Part shown: positions 45,227 to 56,569 of the stretch, one piece after another
Position numbering within the stretch: position 1 is the first letter of the stretch
Layout: every line of letters starts with the position of its first letter
Source of the DNA: Archivesica marissinica
Taxonomy: Eukaryota; Mollusca; Bivalvia; Venerida; Vesicomyidae
Length of the DNA: 64,000 nucleotides
NCBI GenBank assembly: GCA_014843695.1
Contig: CM026397.1
Span: 33,136,056 to 33,200,055 of the forward strand
Reading direction: 5' to 3'
Made by a program: the position numbers and the translations under genes
Notes under the pieces: generated by a model
What the model saw: only the letters and a program-made list of their open reading frames with translations
Database searches by the model: none
What the model was told of the DNA's origin: nothing

Positions 45227-46515
45227 CATCTATTTAATATAATATCTTATTGCAACATAATCTGATGACAAAAGTATAACCATGTATTGTATCACATTGC
45301 AAATAAGTCATGTGAATATAAGTCAACAAATTGTGCTTACCAGATCCAGCCTCCCATATTCTCATGCATTATTAATCAGTGTCAAAGTCACCACAGATTG
45401 TTGAATACCAAGTGCTAAATCTACCCCTGCTGGTTCCACTAGCACCTGTGCTGAGTTTCTCACCAAATCTTTATATCCATTATTGTCATTCAGCAATCAG
45501 TCTAAGTAGTAAATAATTCCATAACAAGCATGGACTCCTGTATCATTAAAGTGAATAAGCATTCCTGTTTGTGTATGAATGTCAGAATTGATAAAGTTCG
45601 GTTTCATGGAGGTACTATTCCTACTGTTTGCTCTACCTTTGTAGCTTATCAATAAATGATATTAATGACACTTTGAAACTGACCACTATTTGATCTAGAA
45701 GTAAATTAACTAATGCCAATATCTTGCCAGGCTTTTAGAAATTCAAAGGCAGAGATATGGAGGTATTAGGCTGGGTGGCAAATTTAGTCCTGTTTTATTT
45801 CTTATCTTGATAATACAGATAAAAGCCAAGGTGTATACTATTTTCAATGTTATTTTAACATTGCTCAATTTTTATGCAGGTTTAATAGTAAGGATGTTAT
45901 TAAAGGGGCTCAAATATCTCAACGACTTGGTTGTACCACTTTTTCTGTAAGGTTTTAGCATTATTAGAGGATGCCTATTTGTATTTATCATAAATCTGTT
46001 ACATACTTTTAACATTTACTCCATTGGGTTTGTTTTGTTAATCTTTATGCAAAACAAATTGACACCTTTTCAATAGAGAGGCTTAGGAAACACTCTAGCT
46101 AGGGTATTATTGGAGGTGGAAGTCACACATCTAGCATGGCTTTTAATATTTTGTGCAAAGAATCAGGTGTTAAAAAAAAAGAGTGTCAGATTTGGTTTAT
46201 TTTCACCATAACGAAATAAAATATAAGTTTGTTGTACAAAAACTAACTTTTTCTAACTAAAAAGTCTGAGAAACCTCCTTTTATAACCAAAAACTAACTT
46301 TTTGTACACCAAAAAACAATAAAATCATCACTTTTTATGGAAACTCTTACAATATTCATTATACCATTTAACTTTTAACACCATTTGCAAACAATAAAGG
46401 AGGCAAATTTACCAAATTTTGATCAACCAATTTCTCTCTATTATAATTCAAATGTATTGTGTGTTGGTTTGTCTGATAGTTGCAAATGTATTTCTCTCAA
46501 ATGAAATCGTGCTTC
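45227..46515. other. Unique sequence
   Basis: A 1.3-kb stretch without a recognised repeat. Frames are short and no exon structure stands out. CAAAAACTAACTTTTTCTAA and AAAACTAACTTTTTGTACA near 46238-46305 form a short local repeat. Confidence 0.45.
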
Positions 46516-46523
46516 ACTATTAT

Positions 46524-46616
46524 GCTATATTTCGGGTTTTATGCCTGCATTTTGGGCTATATCGCCGGTGGGCAGTTTACCTAACAACACCTTTCCTGGG
46601 CAGGCTCCAGCGGTTA
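46524..46616 (-). mobile_element. SINE-2, 5'-truncated copy
   Basis: The 3' portion only (TTCGGGTTTTATGCCTGCAT, CTTTCCTGGGCAGGCTCCAG). An 8-bp direct repeat, ACTATTAT, at 46516-46523 and 46617-46624 fits a target duplication. Confidence 0.8.
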
Positions 46617-46825
46617 ACTATTATAATGACGATGATCCTACTGTGTAATGTAGCATACACCAGATTCAGATAGATCACACAAGTCATAAAGCACGAAAAA
46701 AGAAAATCATGCAATTATTTGTTATTAATTATTACATCATAACCACGTAACTATGTGTGTGTATCATTATTACTGTAATTATATTACATATTACGCCTAT
46801 ACATATTTTTCTTATATTTTGTATA

Positions 46826-47073
46826 TTAACCCATTTTGATTCTGGATACCGTTCAAATGGTATTTGCAAAGAACATAGAGCCAGATCAGCTGCCATAGAA
46901 TGTGCCGTCTGATCAGGCTCTATGCTGTTTGCTATTCCGATGATCTAGCTAAGACACTTGGCTGTGTAGCAAACAACATAGATCCTGATCAGCACTCAGC
47001 GTGACGCTGCGGCTGATCTGGATCTATGTTGTTTGCAAAAGCCTTTAAATGTATCCAGAATGAAATGGATTAA
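46826..47073 (-). mobile_element. MITE family C, copy 6, full length
   Basis: TTAACCCATTTTGATTCTGG to CCAGAATGAAATGGATTAA. Both hairpins are intact. Confidence 0.93.
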
Positions 47074-47222
47074 TAACAATATGTTGGTATGTTGTACGAC
47101 ATCTGCAACAAGGTATCCTTTTTAAATATTCATATAGAAGACAGATTGTCTCATTACTGTACGGAAGAAGATCACAGTCATCTGGCAGAAGCTAAAGATT
47201 TGTGTGTGGACTATTTATCCAC

Positions 47223-47839
47223 TTAACCTTTTCCTTCATAGAGATTTAGGTTACTATACTATTATATTTCCATATAAACGACAGCCATTTAGCTATCATG
47301 CAGTGGATAAGTAGTCGCCATATCTACCCCACCTCCATAGATATTACTGGGACTACATGAGATTCTGGCCTTTATTATGAACATTGCTTTGGCTACTACA
47401 TTGTCATATATGTCGTATTGGTAATGGCATCAAGAGGTGCTTCTATGAGGGAAAGGGCTAAGTGAATGACGTCAAGAGGTGCTTCTATAAGGGAAAGGGC
47501 TAAGTGAATGACGTCAAGAGGTGCTTCTATGAGGGAAAGGGCTAAGTGAATGACGTCAAGAGGTGCTTTTATGAGGGAAAGGGCTAAGTGAATGACGTCA
47601 AGAGGTGCTTCTATAAGGGAAAGGGCTAAGTGAATGATGTCAAGAGGTGCTTCTATGAGGGAAAGGGCTAAGTGAATGACGTCAACAGGTGCTTCTATGA
47701 GGGAAAGGGCTAAGTGAATGACGTCAAGAGGTGCTTCTATGAGGGAAAGGGCTAAGTGAATGTCGTCAGGAGGTGCTTCTATGAGGGAAAGGGCTAAGTG
47801 AATGGCGTCAAGAGGTGCTTCTTTGAGGGAAAGGTTTAA
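47223..47839 (+). mobile_element. MITE family E, copy 3, with amplified right end
   Basis: Left TTAACCTTTTCCTTCATAGA and body (ACAGCCATTTAGCTATCATG, CCTCCATAGATATTACTGGG) match the 253-bp copy at 34394. The right end closes with GAGGGAAAGGTTTAA after a 42-bp array. Confidence 0.92.
47430..47836. repeat. 42-bp minisatellite made from a MITE terminus
   Basis: About 9.7 units of CAAGAGGTGCTTCTATGAGG + GAAAGGGCTAAGTGAATGAC + GT. Each contains the family E terminal sequence ending GGGCTAA plus a short GTGAATGACGT linker. The 163-residue minus-strand frame with 14-residue repeats is a by-product. Confidence 0.95.
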
Positions 47840-48492
47840 CACACAAATATTTATGCCCATCATTATTGGACAAATTAAAATTGGCATGCCTAATATTATC
47901 TCTGATTTTAATCATTATAATTAGCAACAGCAGCAGTATCTAAAATTTTCCCAGAACTGTTTGCATCATTATCATTGGCTGAAATTATACCCAATTAAAC
48001 AAAGTTCTTGTATATGGTGTCCTTATGGTGCAGAAAGATATTGATTAACTTGAAATAGTATTCTTTTGTTCCTGAAAGTTTTTTTTTATAATCTTGATGG
48101 CAGACAATACAGGTAATAAAAATTCTGAGAAACCTACTTTTACGACCCATACCTCTTCTCAGTTATGTAAGATTACTGCACAATAAAAACCCAAAATTCC
48201 CAATTGTTGTTTGGGTGTGTGCAACTGTCTGTAACTACACAGCACTGATTGAGATCTCCCAACCAACTGAAGAAATCTTAGAAATAAATCATATTTCTAT
48301 CAACCTGCTGCATCAGTCCTCTTATCACCTAGAACAGCATCAGTATCAGGATACTTATCTACCTGAACTGCTGCAATCTGCACTGTATCACTAGCACCAT
48401 GTCTACTAACATTACCTTAATCTCTAAATGTAACTCCCATATGTACTGTGTGACTAGCTTCATGATTATACTATGTTAGAGTTAATTACCCC
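47840..48492. other. Unique sequence
   Basis: Nothing recognised. Confidence 0.45.
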
Positions 48493-48720
48493 GTAACCCT
48501 TTCCTTCATAGAGATTTAGGTTAATATACTATTATATCTCCATACAAACGACAGCCATTTACTTATCATGCAGTGGATAAGTAGTGGCCATATATATCCC
48601 TCCTCCATATATATTACTGGGACTACATGAGATTTTGGCCTTTATTATGAACATTGGTTTGGCTACTACATTGTCAATGTATGTCATATTGGTAATGGCG
48701 TCGAGAGGTGCTTCTATGAG
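48493..48720 (+). mobile_element. MITE family E, copy 4, right-truncated
   Basis: GTAACCCTTTCCTTCATAGA (left TTAA mutated) to GAGAGGTGCTTCTATGAGG, where it joins a family D fragment. The terminal GGGTTAA is lost. Confidence 0.88.
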
Positions 48721-48908
48721 GCCATTTACGACTAAAGTTGCTATTGCAAACAGTATAGAGCCAGATGAGATGGCTGATTGCTATTCAGATAGTGGAGCTA
48801 AATCACTTGTCAGAATAACAAACAACATAGATCCTGATCAGCCACGGCTGATCTGGAGCTATGTTGTTTGCATATTCCGTCCAATTTATTCGGCAGGTTA
48901 CGGGTTAA
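48721..48908 (-). mobile_element. MITE family D, copy 4, left-truncated
   Basis: TTGCAAACAGTATAGAGCCA to TCGGCAGGTTACGGGTTAA. The fusion to family E at 48720/48721 has no intervening DNA. Confidence 0.85.
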
Positions 48909-48930
48909 GACATTTCGGGATAATTACCCC

Positions 48931-49060
48931 AGACTATTAGCAGATACGAATAATTCCGAGGTAAAAGAACATGTGAATGATAATAATGTTGATAGTAATC
49001 CAAGCCCGTTAATGAAAAGTGCAGAATTGTGTAGTAATAATTCCCTAGAAATAGTGTAGT
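48931..49060 (+). other. Weak candidate for a terminal coding exon
   Basis: After TTACCCCAG, an acceptor-like sequence with a poor pyrimidine tract, an open frame encodes about 42 residues rich in Asn, Asp, Ser and Glu and ends in TAG at about 49057. The composition differs from the surrounding AT-rich frames. No domain is recognised and no donor partner is visible, so chance is a serious alternative. Confidence 0.15.
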
Positions 49061-49348
49061 CGATGCTCAGCAATGGAGGGAGTATAGGAGGTATTTGTAC
49101 CGCCTTGGCGCATATTTTCTTTCCAAATGCTTTAATTAAAACACAGATCAAAATAATTAACAGAGCATGTAAAGTAACCTAGTATTGCATTAGGCAGCTG
49201 GTATGTCTCTCTCACATATTTTAGTCTACCAATTCTGTGTTGTGCTTGCATGCTTGTCTGTTATAAGAAAATACGTAGAACTATAAAAGGGGTACAACTC
49301 AACAAGTTTCTTTGATTCTTTATGGCTTGGGTTATAAAGAATTTTAAT
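49061..49348. other. Unique sequence
   Basis: Nothing recognised. Confidence 0.4.
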
Positions 49349-49556
49349 TTTTTTTATATAAGTTTATTTAACGTCGCTACCGGTTGACCATTTGAGCGAC
49401 TGTCAGTTTACCAAACAACACCTTTCCTGGGCAGGCACCAGCAGTTAATGAGTACTTGGTGCACCAACCTCTGTAAGAAACTGCCAACCTTTTCATATAA
49501 ATGAGACACGGCCTGAGCGGGGCTCGAATCCGTGACCATCAGTGATGATATATAAG
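49349..49556 (-). mobile_element. SINE-2 copy abutting SINE-1
   Basis: GTTTATTTAACGTCGCTACC (shared tail) to GCTCGAATCCGTGACCATCA. The 5' part of the head is lost and a SINE-1 in the opposite orientation follows 20 bp later. Confidence 0.88.
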
Positions 49557-49577
49557 GAAGCATACTAAACAACTGCA

Positions 49578-49812
49578 CAGGTTCGATCCCCGTCTGACCC
49601 TAATAAAATTAACAGTCTTTCAGATGGGACATTAAACCGAGGTCTCGTGTCGGTGCTTTACACTGTGCATGTAAAAGAACCAGAGGAGACTCTGGAATGG
49701 GTCTCTATCTGTATCATTGCACTATCCTCCAAAATCTAAGATGACTAATATCTTCAGGAGGCGTTGCTCATATGGGCAACCGGTAGCGACAATAAATAAA
49801 CGTAAAACACAC
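49578..49812 (+). mobile_element. SINE-1, head-truncated copy
   Basis: It starts at the B box (CAGGTTCGATCCCC) and continues to GGGCAACCGGTAGCGACAAT. The tail-to-tail neighbour SINE-2 and this copy form an inverted pair through their shared 3' sequence. Confidence 0.88.
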
Positions 49813-50381
49813 AAACTGCACAGTGTTAGGACAAGCAATTGTAGGCATGCAATGAACCATTACACCAAACCTGAGTCAGAAACTGCCATATCCTGTTCCA
49901 GGACAGAAATGATAAATTACGCAGTGACAAGAAAATCATTTGACAAATCTTCTGTCAGCTGAACAGTAATCTAGGCGCAGTGATGTAATACATTTCTGTA
50001 CAACATTTGTAGTAATTATAAAAGATAAATATTGTGTCAGCTTTGTTGCTATTGTTCTGACAGGGGAATACAGTCCATCTATCCTTGGTAACATAAAGAA
50101 AGGGATCAACTTGTCACAATATACACAGCATCTAGTTGCGAAATTAATGTAACCAACATCCAGGTGAGTGCAAATATCTAACATTTAGCTTTGCATCCAT
50201 GCATGATTTTTTCTGGACGAATGGAAATTTATGCGATAAGAATTACTGCTATGTATTCGTATTATAGGTATTAAAATTGTTCATTTGTTTTCAGGGAACT
50301 AGTTCCAAGCTTTCACTGATGTGCGCATAGAAATACAGACTTGAGCTGGAATCCAGAAATGGCCAGGTCAATCCATTTACG
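49813..50381. other. Unique sequence
   Basis: Nothing recognised. Confidence 0.45.
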
Positions 50382-50383
50382 TA

Positions 50384-51220
50384 CCGTATTTAGCTATGTA
50401 TAGTGCGCTACCGTGTATAGTGCGCACCCACGATCTGGCACGAAAATCGGCGGAAAAACTGAGTTCCGATGTATACTGCGCACGTGAAAAACGCAATTTT
50501 CCAAGTCAAAATTTAACATTTCTCAAGAATCGCTAAAAATTGTGCTCCGTGATTTTTACAACTTATATTAATCACTCGAGATATAACTCATCGAGTAACG
50601 GTAACGCACTCAGGCACACCTGCTCAAATTTCTCGACACGTTCTCAAACATCTCGACACGTTCTCAAACATGTCAGCAGATGCTCAAACTTCTCAACACG
50701 TGAAGCCTACCTAATTAACTGGGACCCATTGTGAAAGGTTTGTCGAAATTAATTATCGCTACAATCAATTGAAATACTGCAGCCAAAAAATTTTTTTATG
50801 CAATGCATTGTACATTGTACGGCGAAGTACGCGAAAAGTACGGGAAATATTACATACGATAAAACCACGTGATGTTATCAAATCGCCATTTTTTATGCAT
50901 TTACTAATTTCAATTAAATTCTTCAAAGTTTGCCAAAATAAACGAAATATATGCTAATTTTGTGGTCTTATTCATTTGATTTATTTATATAGACTATCGG
51001 CAACTGGTTTTAATAGCTAGTTTATAACGATTGTCGAATGTAACAACTTATAGAATGACTGTGAGCCGTTCGGGTCGAATTTCAGTTTTTTCACGAAATA
51101 TTGGTCAATTTTGGTCCGGAAAAAAATGTCCTGATGTCTGTACTGGTGTATAATGCGCAGTAGATAAAATGGATGAGGATTTCAGTAAGAAATGTGCGCA
51201 CTATACATAGCTAAATACGG
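50384..51220. mobile_element. TA-flanked inverted-repeat element, 837 bp
   Basis: Left CCGTATTTAGCTATGTATAG + TGCGC is the exact inverted complement of the right GCGCACTATACATAGCTAAA + TACGG. TA lies on both sides (50382-50383, 51221-51222), fitting a Tc1/mariner or pogo-type target. There are internal repeats of the TATAGTGCGC/TATACTGCGCAC theme, a SINE-3 tail fragment near 50561-50580, and a short TCTCGACACGTTCTCAAACA tandem at about 50630-50690. No transposase frame. Confidence 0.85.
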
Positions 51221-51365
51221 TAGTTGAAATTGTTCCAGCAGGGATGTGGTATATACTATTATGTTGGACAGGGTTTCATGTTATTGTCAACATGTTTGTA
51301 TTTAATTACTAAATTACGCACTTTATAATTTATATACATTCACTCAATACACTATCCAAGTGTGT

Positions 51366-51530
51366 TATAGTTATATTTCGGGTTTTACGCCTGCATCAGC
51401 ACCATTTCGGGTTATATCGCCGGCGGGCAGTTTACTTAACAACACCTTTCCTGGGCAGGCTCCAACGGTTAACCAGTACTTGGGTGCACCAACCTCCGTA
51501 AGAAACTGCCAACTTTTTCATATAAATGAG
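51366..51530 (-). mobile_element. SINE-2, 5'-truncated copy with clear target duplication
   Basis: It runs from the 3' tail (TATATTTCGGGTTTTACGCC) to TTCATATAAATGAG, so the tRNA-like head is absent. The 15-bp direct repeat ACTATCCAAGTGTGT at 51351-51365 and 51531-51545 is perfect. Confidence 0.93.
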
Positions 51531-51645
51531 ACTATCCAAGTGTGTATTATGCAGAGTGAGTTTTCCATTGTCCTTCTATTACATATTTATATGTAATAGT
51601 TTTTCTTGTTATATGTATATCAGTCTTTGTTATGGTTTTGCTTAG

Positions 51646-51790
51646 GAAATAATATTTGTCTTGCTGTGGTATATCTGATGTGTAGGAAATAACCATGCAG
51701 GCCGTAGACCTAAGTGGTTAATTCCACGCATCAGAACTCCAAAGCGTGGTTTATTCTCCGATATACCACGGCAAGACAAATATTATTTCC
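51646..51790. mobile_element. Hairpin MITE, 145 bp
   Basis: GGAAATAATATTTGTCTTGC at the left opposes GCAAGACAAATATTATTTCC at the right, extending inward to GTGGTATATC/GATATACCAC. The middle holds a second smaller CCACGCATCAGAA-type fold. Confidence 0.85.
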
Positions 51791-52947
51791 ATTCTAACAT
51801 GACCCAATATAATGCTACGAATGAAGAAATGTGCATGTTACTTTGTCGGCGTGCCGCCTAAAAAATAGACTGGTTCTAGCCATGGTATATTGCATATTTT
51901 ACAACGGTAGATCTGTTCTTTGTTCATTAGAACAAAATATCAAGTCATGTTAAAATTATAAATAACCCCATAAATTACTGGTAAGTCTGATATTGTTAAA
52001 TATAATCTGCTTGATTAGGTATATTAGATCAACATGTGCACCAATTTAACAGTCAGAAAATGTATCAAAATTGGCTTTACAGTAATTCATGTTATTCAAT
52101 GGCTGTGATAAGGCTATGAATTCAATAACTTTCCTTTTCATATGATTATATTCCGCTGTCGCCTACCATGGCCAAAGCCAAACAAAGTTAATACAATTCT
52201 TCTTTCATTAAACCCCTGCATTACATTTACATGCTTAATATTTCTACAGGCATAAATGAAAAATCCATTCATCAAGACCCATTTGAATGACTTTAATTTA
52301 ATCGAACACGCTCCCCCTTTTTAATGCATTTTATATGCTTTTATAAAATATTTAAAAGTCTTAACAATTACATAATAGTTTAATATGCTAAACCACTAAA
52401 TTAAATGTCCTATGATTTAAGACTAGTTTTCAATGGATTGAAAAACCATAAGGTGAAACAAATTTGTGTTGCTAAATTAAACACCAATAGTTTGTAATGA
52501 CGAGCTCGTTTACTGGGTGTTCTGGAATAGGCAAGGCCTAGATCCTATAATGATTAGTATGCACGATTGTGATCTGGAGGCGATAAAAACCTGCACTCCA
52601 CAATCACACAGTCCTTTAAATAGCTCAATAACTTGGTACAAGAGAGACATTTGAAAAAATAATAATGCATTAAAACAACTACTTGTGAAAAATAATACAT
52701 AAACTGCCAGAGCACTTCAGTGATCTATTATTCATTTCCTTTTAGTGAGGCGGTTTAATACAACAACTTGGCAGTTTGGCATAATAGAGTATAGAATGTT
52801 GTGCACCTTGGCAGTCTATGTAGTGCCTAGGTGATGCATCGAATGTCACTATATAGAGATTTTTGTACAACCTTTTATGTGCTGTGGCAAAGGTTTATAG
52901 TGGTCAAATTTAAAATTAGGCGGGGCTGCTTGAAACCGGCATGTATA
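51791..52947. other. Unique sequence
   Basis: About 1.1 kb with no recognised repeat or exon. Confidence 0.45.
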
Positions 52948-53223
52948 TTAAACCAATTTGATTCTGCATACCGATCAAACAGTATTTGCATAGAACATAG
53001 AGCCGGATCAGCTGCCACGGAATGTGCCTTCTGATCAGGATCTATGCTGTTTGCTATTCAGATGATCTTGCCAAGACACTTGGCTATGTAGCAAACAACA
53101 TAGATCCTGATCAGCATGCAGCATAACATAGATCCTGATCAGCATGCAGCGTTACGCTGCGGCTGATCTGGATCTATGTTGTTTGCCAAAGCCATTAAAT
53201 GTATCCAGAATGAAATGGGTTAA
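52948..53223 (-). mobile_element. MITE family C, copy 7, with internal duplication
   Basis: TTAAACCAATTTGATTCTGC to CCAGAATGAAATGGGTTAA. The CATAGATCCTGATCAGCATG segment is present twice in tandem, adding about 28 bp to the first hairpin. Confidence 0.92.
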
Positions 53224-53406
53224 TAAAATTATAGCATGGAATCGATAATTGGGCACTTTAATTCCAGCAGCATAATTATGTCTTGTTGCCAAATGAGCTA
53301 TGCTATTGTCAGCTGAAGATAAACATTGTTCATATTCCGTTTCCATAATGATTTTTTCAGCTGCCTTGTCATTCATTTCAAGTGATTTGCAAGCTGTTGT
53401 ATGTGT

Positions 53407-53712
53407 GTGTGTGTTTTACGTTTATTTATCTATTTATCGTCACTACCAGTTGCCCATATGAACAACGTCTCCTGAAGAGATTAGTAATTTCAGATTTTGG
53501 GATTTTGGAGGATAGTGCAATGATACAGACAGAGACCAATTCCAGAGTCTCCTCTGCTTCTTTTACATGCACGGTGTACAGCACCAAGGATAGTGCAATG
53601 ATACAGACAGACCAATTCCAGAGTCTCCTCTGCTTCTTTTACGTGCACGGTGTACAGCACCAACACAATATCTCGGTTTAAAGTCCCATCTTAAAGTGTA
53701 ATTTTATTAGGG
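53407..53712 (-). mobile_element. SINE-1 copy with internal 70-bp duplication
   Basis: GGATAGTGCAATGATACAGA through GTGTACAGCACC occurs twice (about 53510-53585 and 53588-53661). The head is lost after GGGTCAGCCG, where a run of about 11 G residues interrupts the B-box region. Confidence 0.88.
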
Positions 53713-54317
53713 TCAGCCGGGGGGGGGGGGATTGTAACCTGTTGTAGTTACATAGCTACTAACTAGTAGGTGGTATTTCATGTCCAGATCTACCACAATC
53801 ATTTACCATTCCATAGATCCTACAAACACCAGGCAGAGAGGTCAATCTGAGCTGCTGTAATTTGTCTAGTTTCTCTCAGAGACTCCCCAAGCATTAATCA
53901 TCTCTCAACATGCACCAATGAGCTCAATTTAAATATTGACTTTGAAGACTGTATAAAGCTTAACACATTGACTCATGGTATGCTCCAATATGCTTAGGAA
54001 GAACAGATGCATGTTGTGTCCACGTTTGCACTCTACACTTTTATCTGTTCCTTCATTAATGTTATCTTGCAAGATATCGCTAATTTGAGTAATGGCAGAC
54101 GTCTTACACCTGTATGGAAGTCCTCTTTCAAAGTTAACCAGCATAGATAGTCAGATACAAGAACATGGGCTTATTGGATTCCTCACCTGTGTTGATGTCA
54201 GCCAGACTTTCTAAGGAGCCTAAGCATTCAAAATATCCCATGAAGATCCATCTAGGTGTCAAAGAATCTGTGTAGGAGATCAATGTAAAAAAGGTCAATT
54301 TCCTAACTGTGTGTGTG
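53713..54317. other. Unique sequence
   Basis: Nothing recognised. Confidence 0.45.
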
Positions 54318-54602
54318 TGACTTACGTTTATTTATCGTCGCTACCGGTTGCCCATATGAGCGACGCCTCCTGAAGAGATTAGTCATTTTAGATTTTTGGA
54401 GGATAGTGCAATGATACAGACAGATACCAATTCCAGAGCCTCCTCTGGTTCTTTTACGTGCACGGTGTAAAGCACCAACACGAGACCTCGGTTTAAAGTC
54501 CCATCTGAAAGACTGTTAATTTTATTAGGGTGAGACGGGGGATTGAACCTGCGATCCCTGGATTACCAGTCCAGCATGTTACCACTGGGCTACAGATCCA
54601 TC
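54318..54602 (-). mobile_element. SINE-1, full-length copy
   Basis: CTTACGTTTATTTATCGTCG at the left to GGGCTACAGATCCATC at the right. Head and tail are both intact. Confidence 0.92.
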
Positions 54603-54753
54603 TGTAACTGACACAACATATAAAAGCTACACATGTACACACATAATGGAATTAATATAATCATAATAAACATTCTAATTAAATAAATACTATTCAGTTT
54701 TAAAAAATTAAAAAATAAATAGCTATTCAATATAGACGTAATTATTAGTCTAT

Positions 54754-54948
54754 TTAACCCATTCAACACCAAGTAACTGACATGGGCTGGTGCATGATCA
54801 TTTATCAAAATGGGTAATTTTGTCTAAAAATGGTAATATTACTGGCAAAAAGTGCAGATCCTGATGAGCCAGCTCATAATGAGCCGGCTCGTATGAATCT
54901 ACACTTTTTGTAAGCCTATTTAGAAGTATGTGGTGTTGAAAGGGTTAA
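54754..54948 (-). mobile_element. MITE family B, copy 10, internally deleted
   Basis: TTAACCCATTCAACACCAAG to TGGTGTTGAAAGGGTTAA. About 45 bp between GGGCTGGTGCATGATC and ATTTATCAAAATGGG is missing. Confidence 0.92.
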
Positions 54949-56106
54949 CAGATTATTATTGCATCCTATTCAGAATTGTCTCCCATCAGGATTCAAGAAA
55001 TAAAACACAGACATGTAAGTAAGCCAGCCACCAGGAGTAACTAGCTAAATAAAACATTTTAATTAAAACATTTCTTACATTATATTTAGTATTTTTGTAC
55101 TGGCACAGAAATATTAAAAATAAATTAATAATGACATTACAGTCACTGGATGCCCTATAGATATATAAGATGACAGACTAGTTTAGATCGTCAACAGAGT
55201 CAATTATCATTTTCATAGGCCACCTGAGACTAATCTGATAAACTTTAAACATGAGAATGAAATGAGCAGATCTGATAAGTAGATGACCAGTCACTGCTGT
55301 CCTCTCCATTATTGTTCAAAGGTCATATGAGTGACCTCAATGACCAGTGGGGTAATCAAAGTTTAACCAACACTGTCCAGACTGTCAGATTGAGTTCAGT
55401 TACTGTTACCTTTTCTTCCATTGTTGTAACAGATGCATGGAACACAAGGCGACAGAGGAAAGACAAATTGTGGACTGTGTAAAGTTGAATACTGATCAAA
55501 GTGAAGGACACACTGTAGTTTCTTAAAACCTTGTTAACATGTCTTCTTTGCAAACAGTTTAAGACAGATGGCCATTTTTAGGATGTTAAATTATTGGTTG
55601 ACAAAATGCCCAATACAGATGGGAACGTGTCAATTGGGGCTGGTGAAACTGCGAATAGTCGAGAAACTCTCACTGCAACAATTTGTATAACTATTAGCAC
55701 AGTAATTTATCAGTATGGTGTATCATTAGTAGAGAAAACAAGCTGTCTAAAAGAACAAATGGATGCATCATATGTGGACATGTTTGACAAATAGAGGATA
55801 CGAGGGAGAGATATATGATGTCAGATTGCTCTGACACAATACTTTCTCAGATGACCTACAAAGACTCAAAGCAAACTATGTGATGTATTGTCCGGTCAAA
55901 GTGAGATGAGGGTATGCACATGCTATTACATATGAATACAGATTCAAAGAAAACCGCTTCAAGTAGATGAAGTTCTCAGTTGTTGTTGGCCATTTTAGTG
56001 ACAGTATCACATAATAATCAAGCGACATGTTATCAGGGTTCATTCTAGGTCAGAACTTTTGAGACCTTATTAGGGAATCATATATTTCTGAGAAAAAAAT
56101 AATTCT
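54949..56106. other. Unique sequence
   Basis: About 1.15 kb with no recognised repeat. The 66-residue frame at 55594-55794 has no known domain and no exon boundaries I trust. Confidence 0.4.
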
Positions 56107-56569
56107 TTAGCTCTTTGCATGCTAGCGGTGAAAATAACAGGTCAAATATATGTGATGTAATTTCATTAGAATTGTGTCATAATGACAATTCTAATGAAAT
56201 TCCATGACATATATCGAGAGTTTTCCAGTGCAAATAAGATCCCCCGGCTGACCCTAATAAAATTAACAGTCTTTCAGATGGCACGTTAAACCGAGGTCTC
56301 GTGTCGGTGCTTTACACCGTGCACGTAAAAGAACCAGAGGAGATTCTGGAATGGGTCTCTGTCTGTATCATTGCACTATCCTCCAAAATCTAAAATGACT
56401 AATCTCTTCAGGAGGCGTCGCTCATATGGGCAACCGGTAGCGACGATAAATAAACGTAATAATTTTTTTTTTAAAAAGCAAATAAGAAAACCACACTAAT
56501 GAATTGTTGTCTGTTACAATTATTTGAACTATTTATAGCATTTATTTTACCCAGCATGCAAATAGTTAA
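56107..56569 (-). mobile_element. MITE family A, copy 4, split by SINE-1
   Basis: TTAGCTCTTTGCATGCTAGC (left TTAA mutated) and the central palindrome around TGTCATAATGACA, then SINE-1. The element resumes with AAGAAAACCACACTAATGAA and ends CAGCATGCAAATAGTTAA. Confidence 0.92.
56239..56477 (+). mobile_element. SINE-1, 5'-truncated, nested in MITE A
   Basis: It begins ATCCCCCGGCTGACCC, just after the B box, and ends with GCGACGATAAATAAACGTAA and a T/A-rich tail. The 9-bp direct repeat GCAAATAAG is at 56230-56238 and 56478-56486. Confidence 0.92.

Noticed and set aside
47396..47887. 163-residue minus-strand protein with leucine-rich-like 14-residue repeats
   Set aside because: The repeats are translated MITE termini and no known leucine-rich consensus fits.
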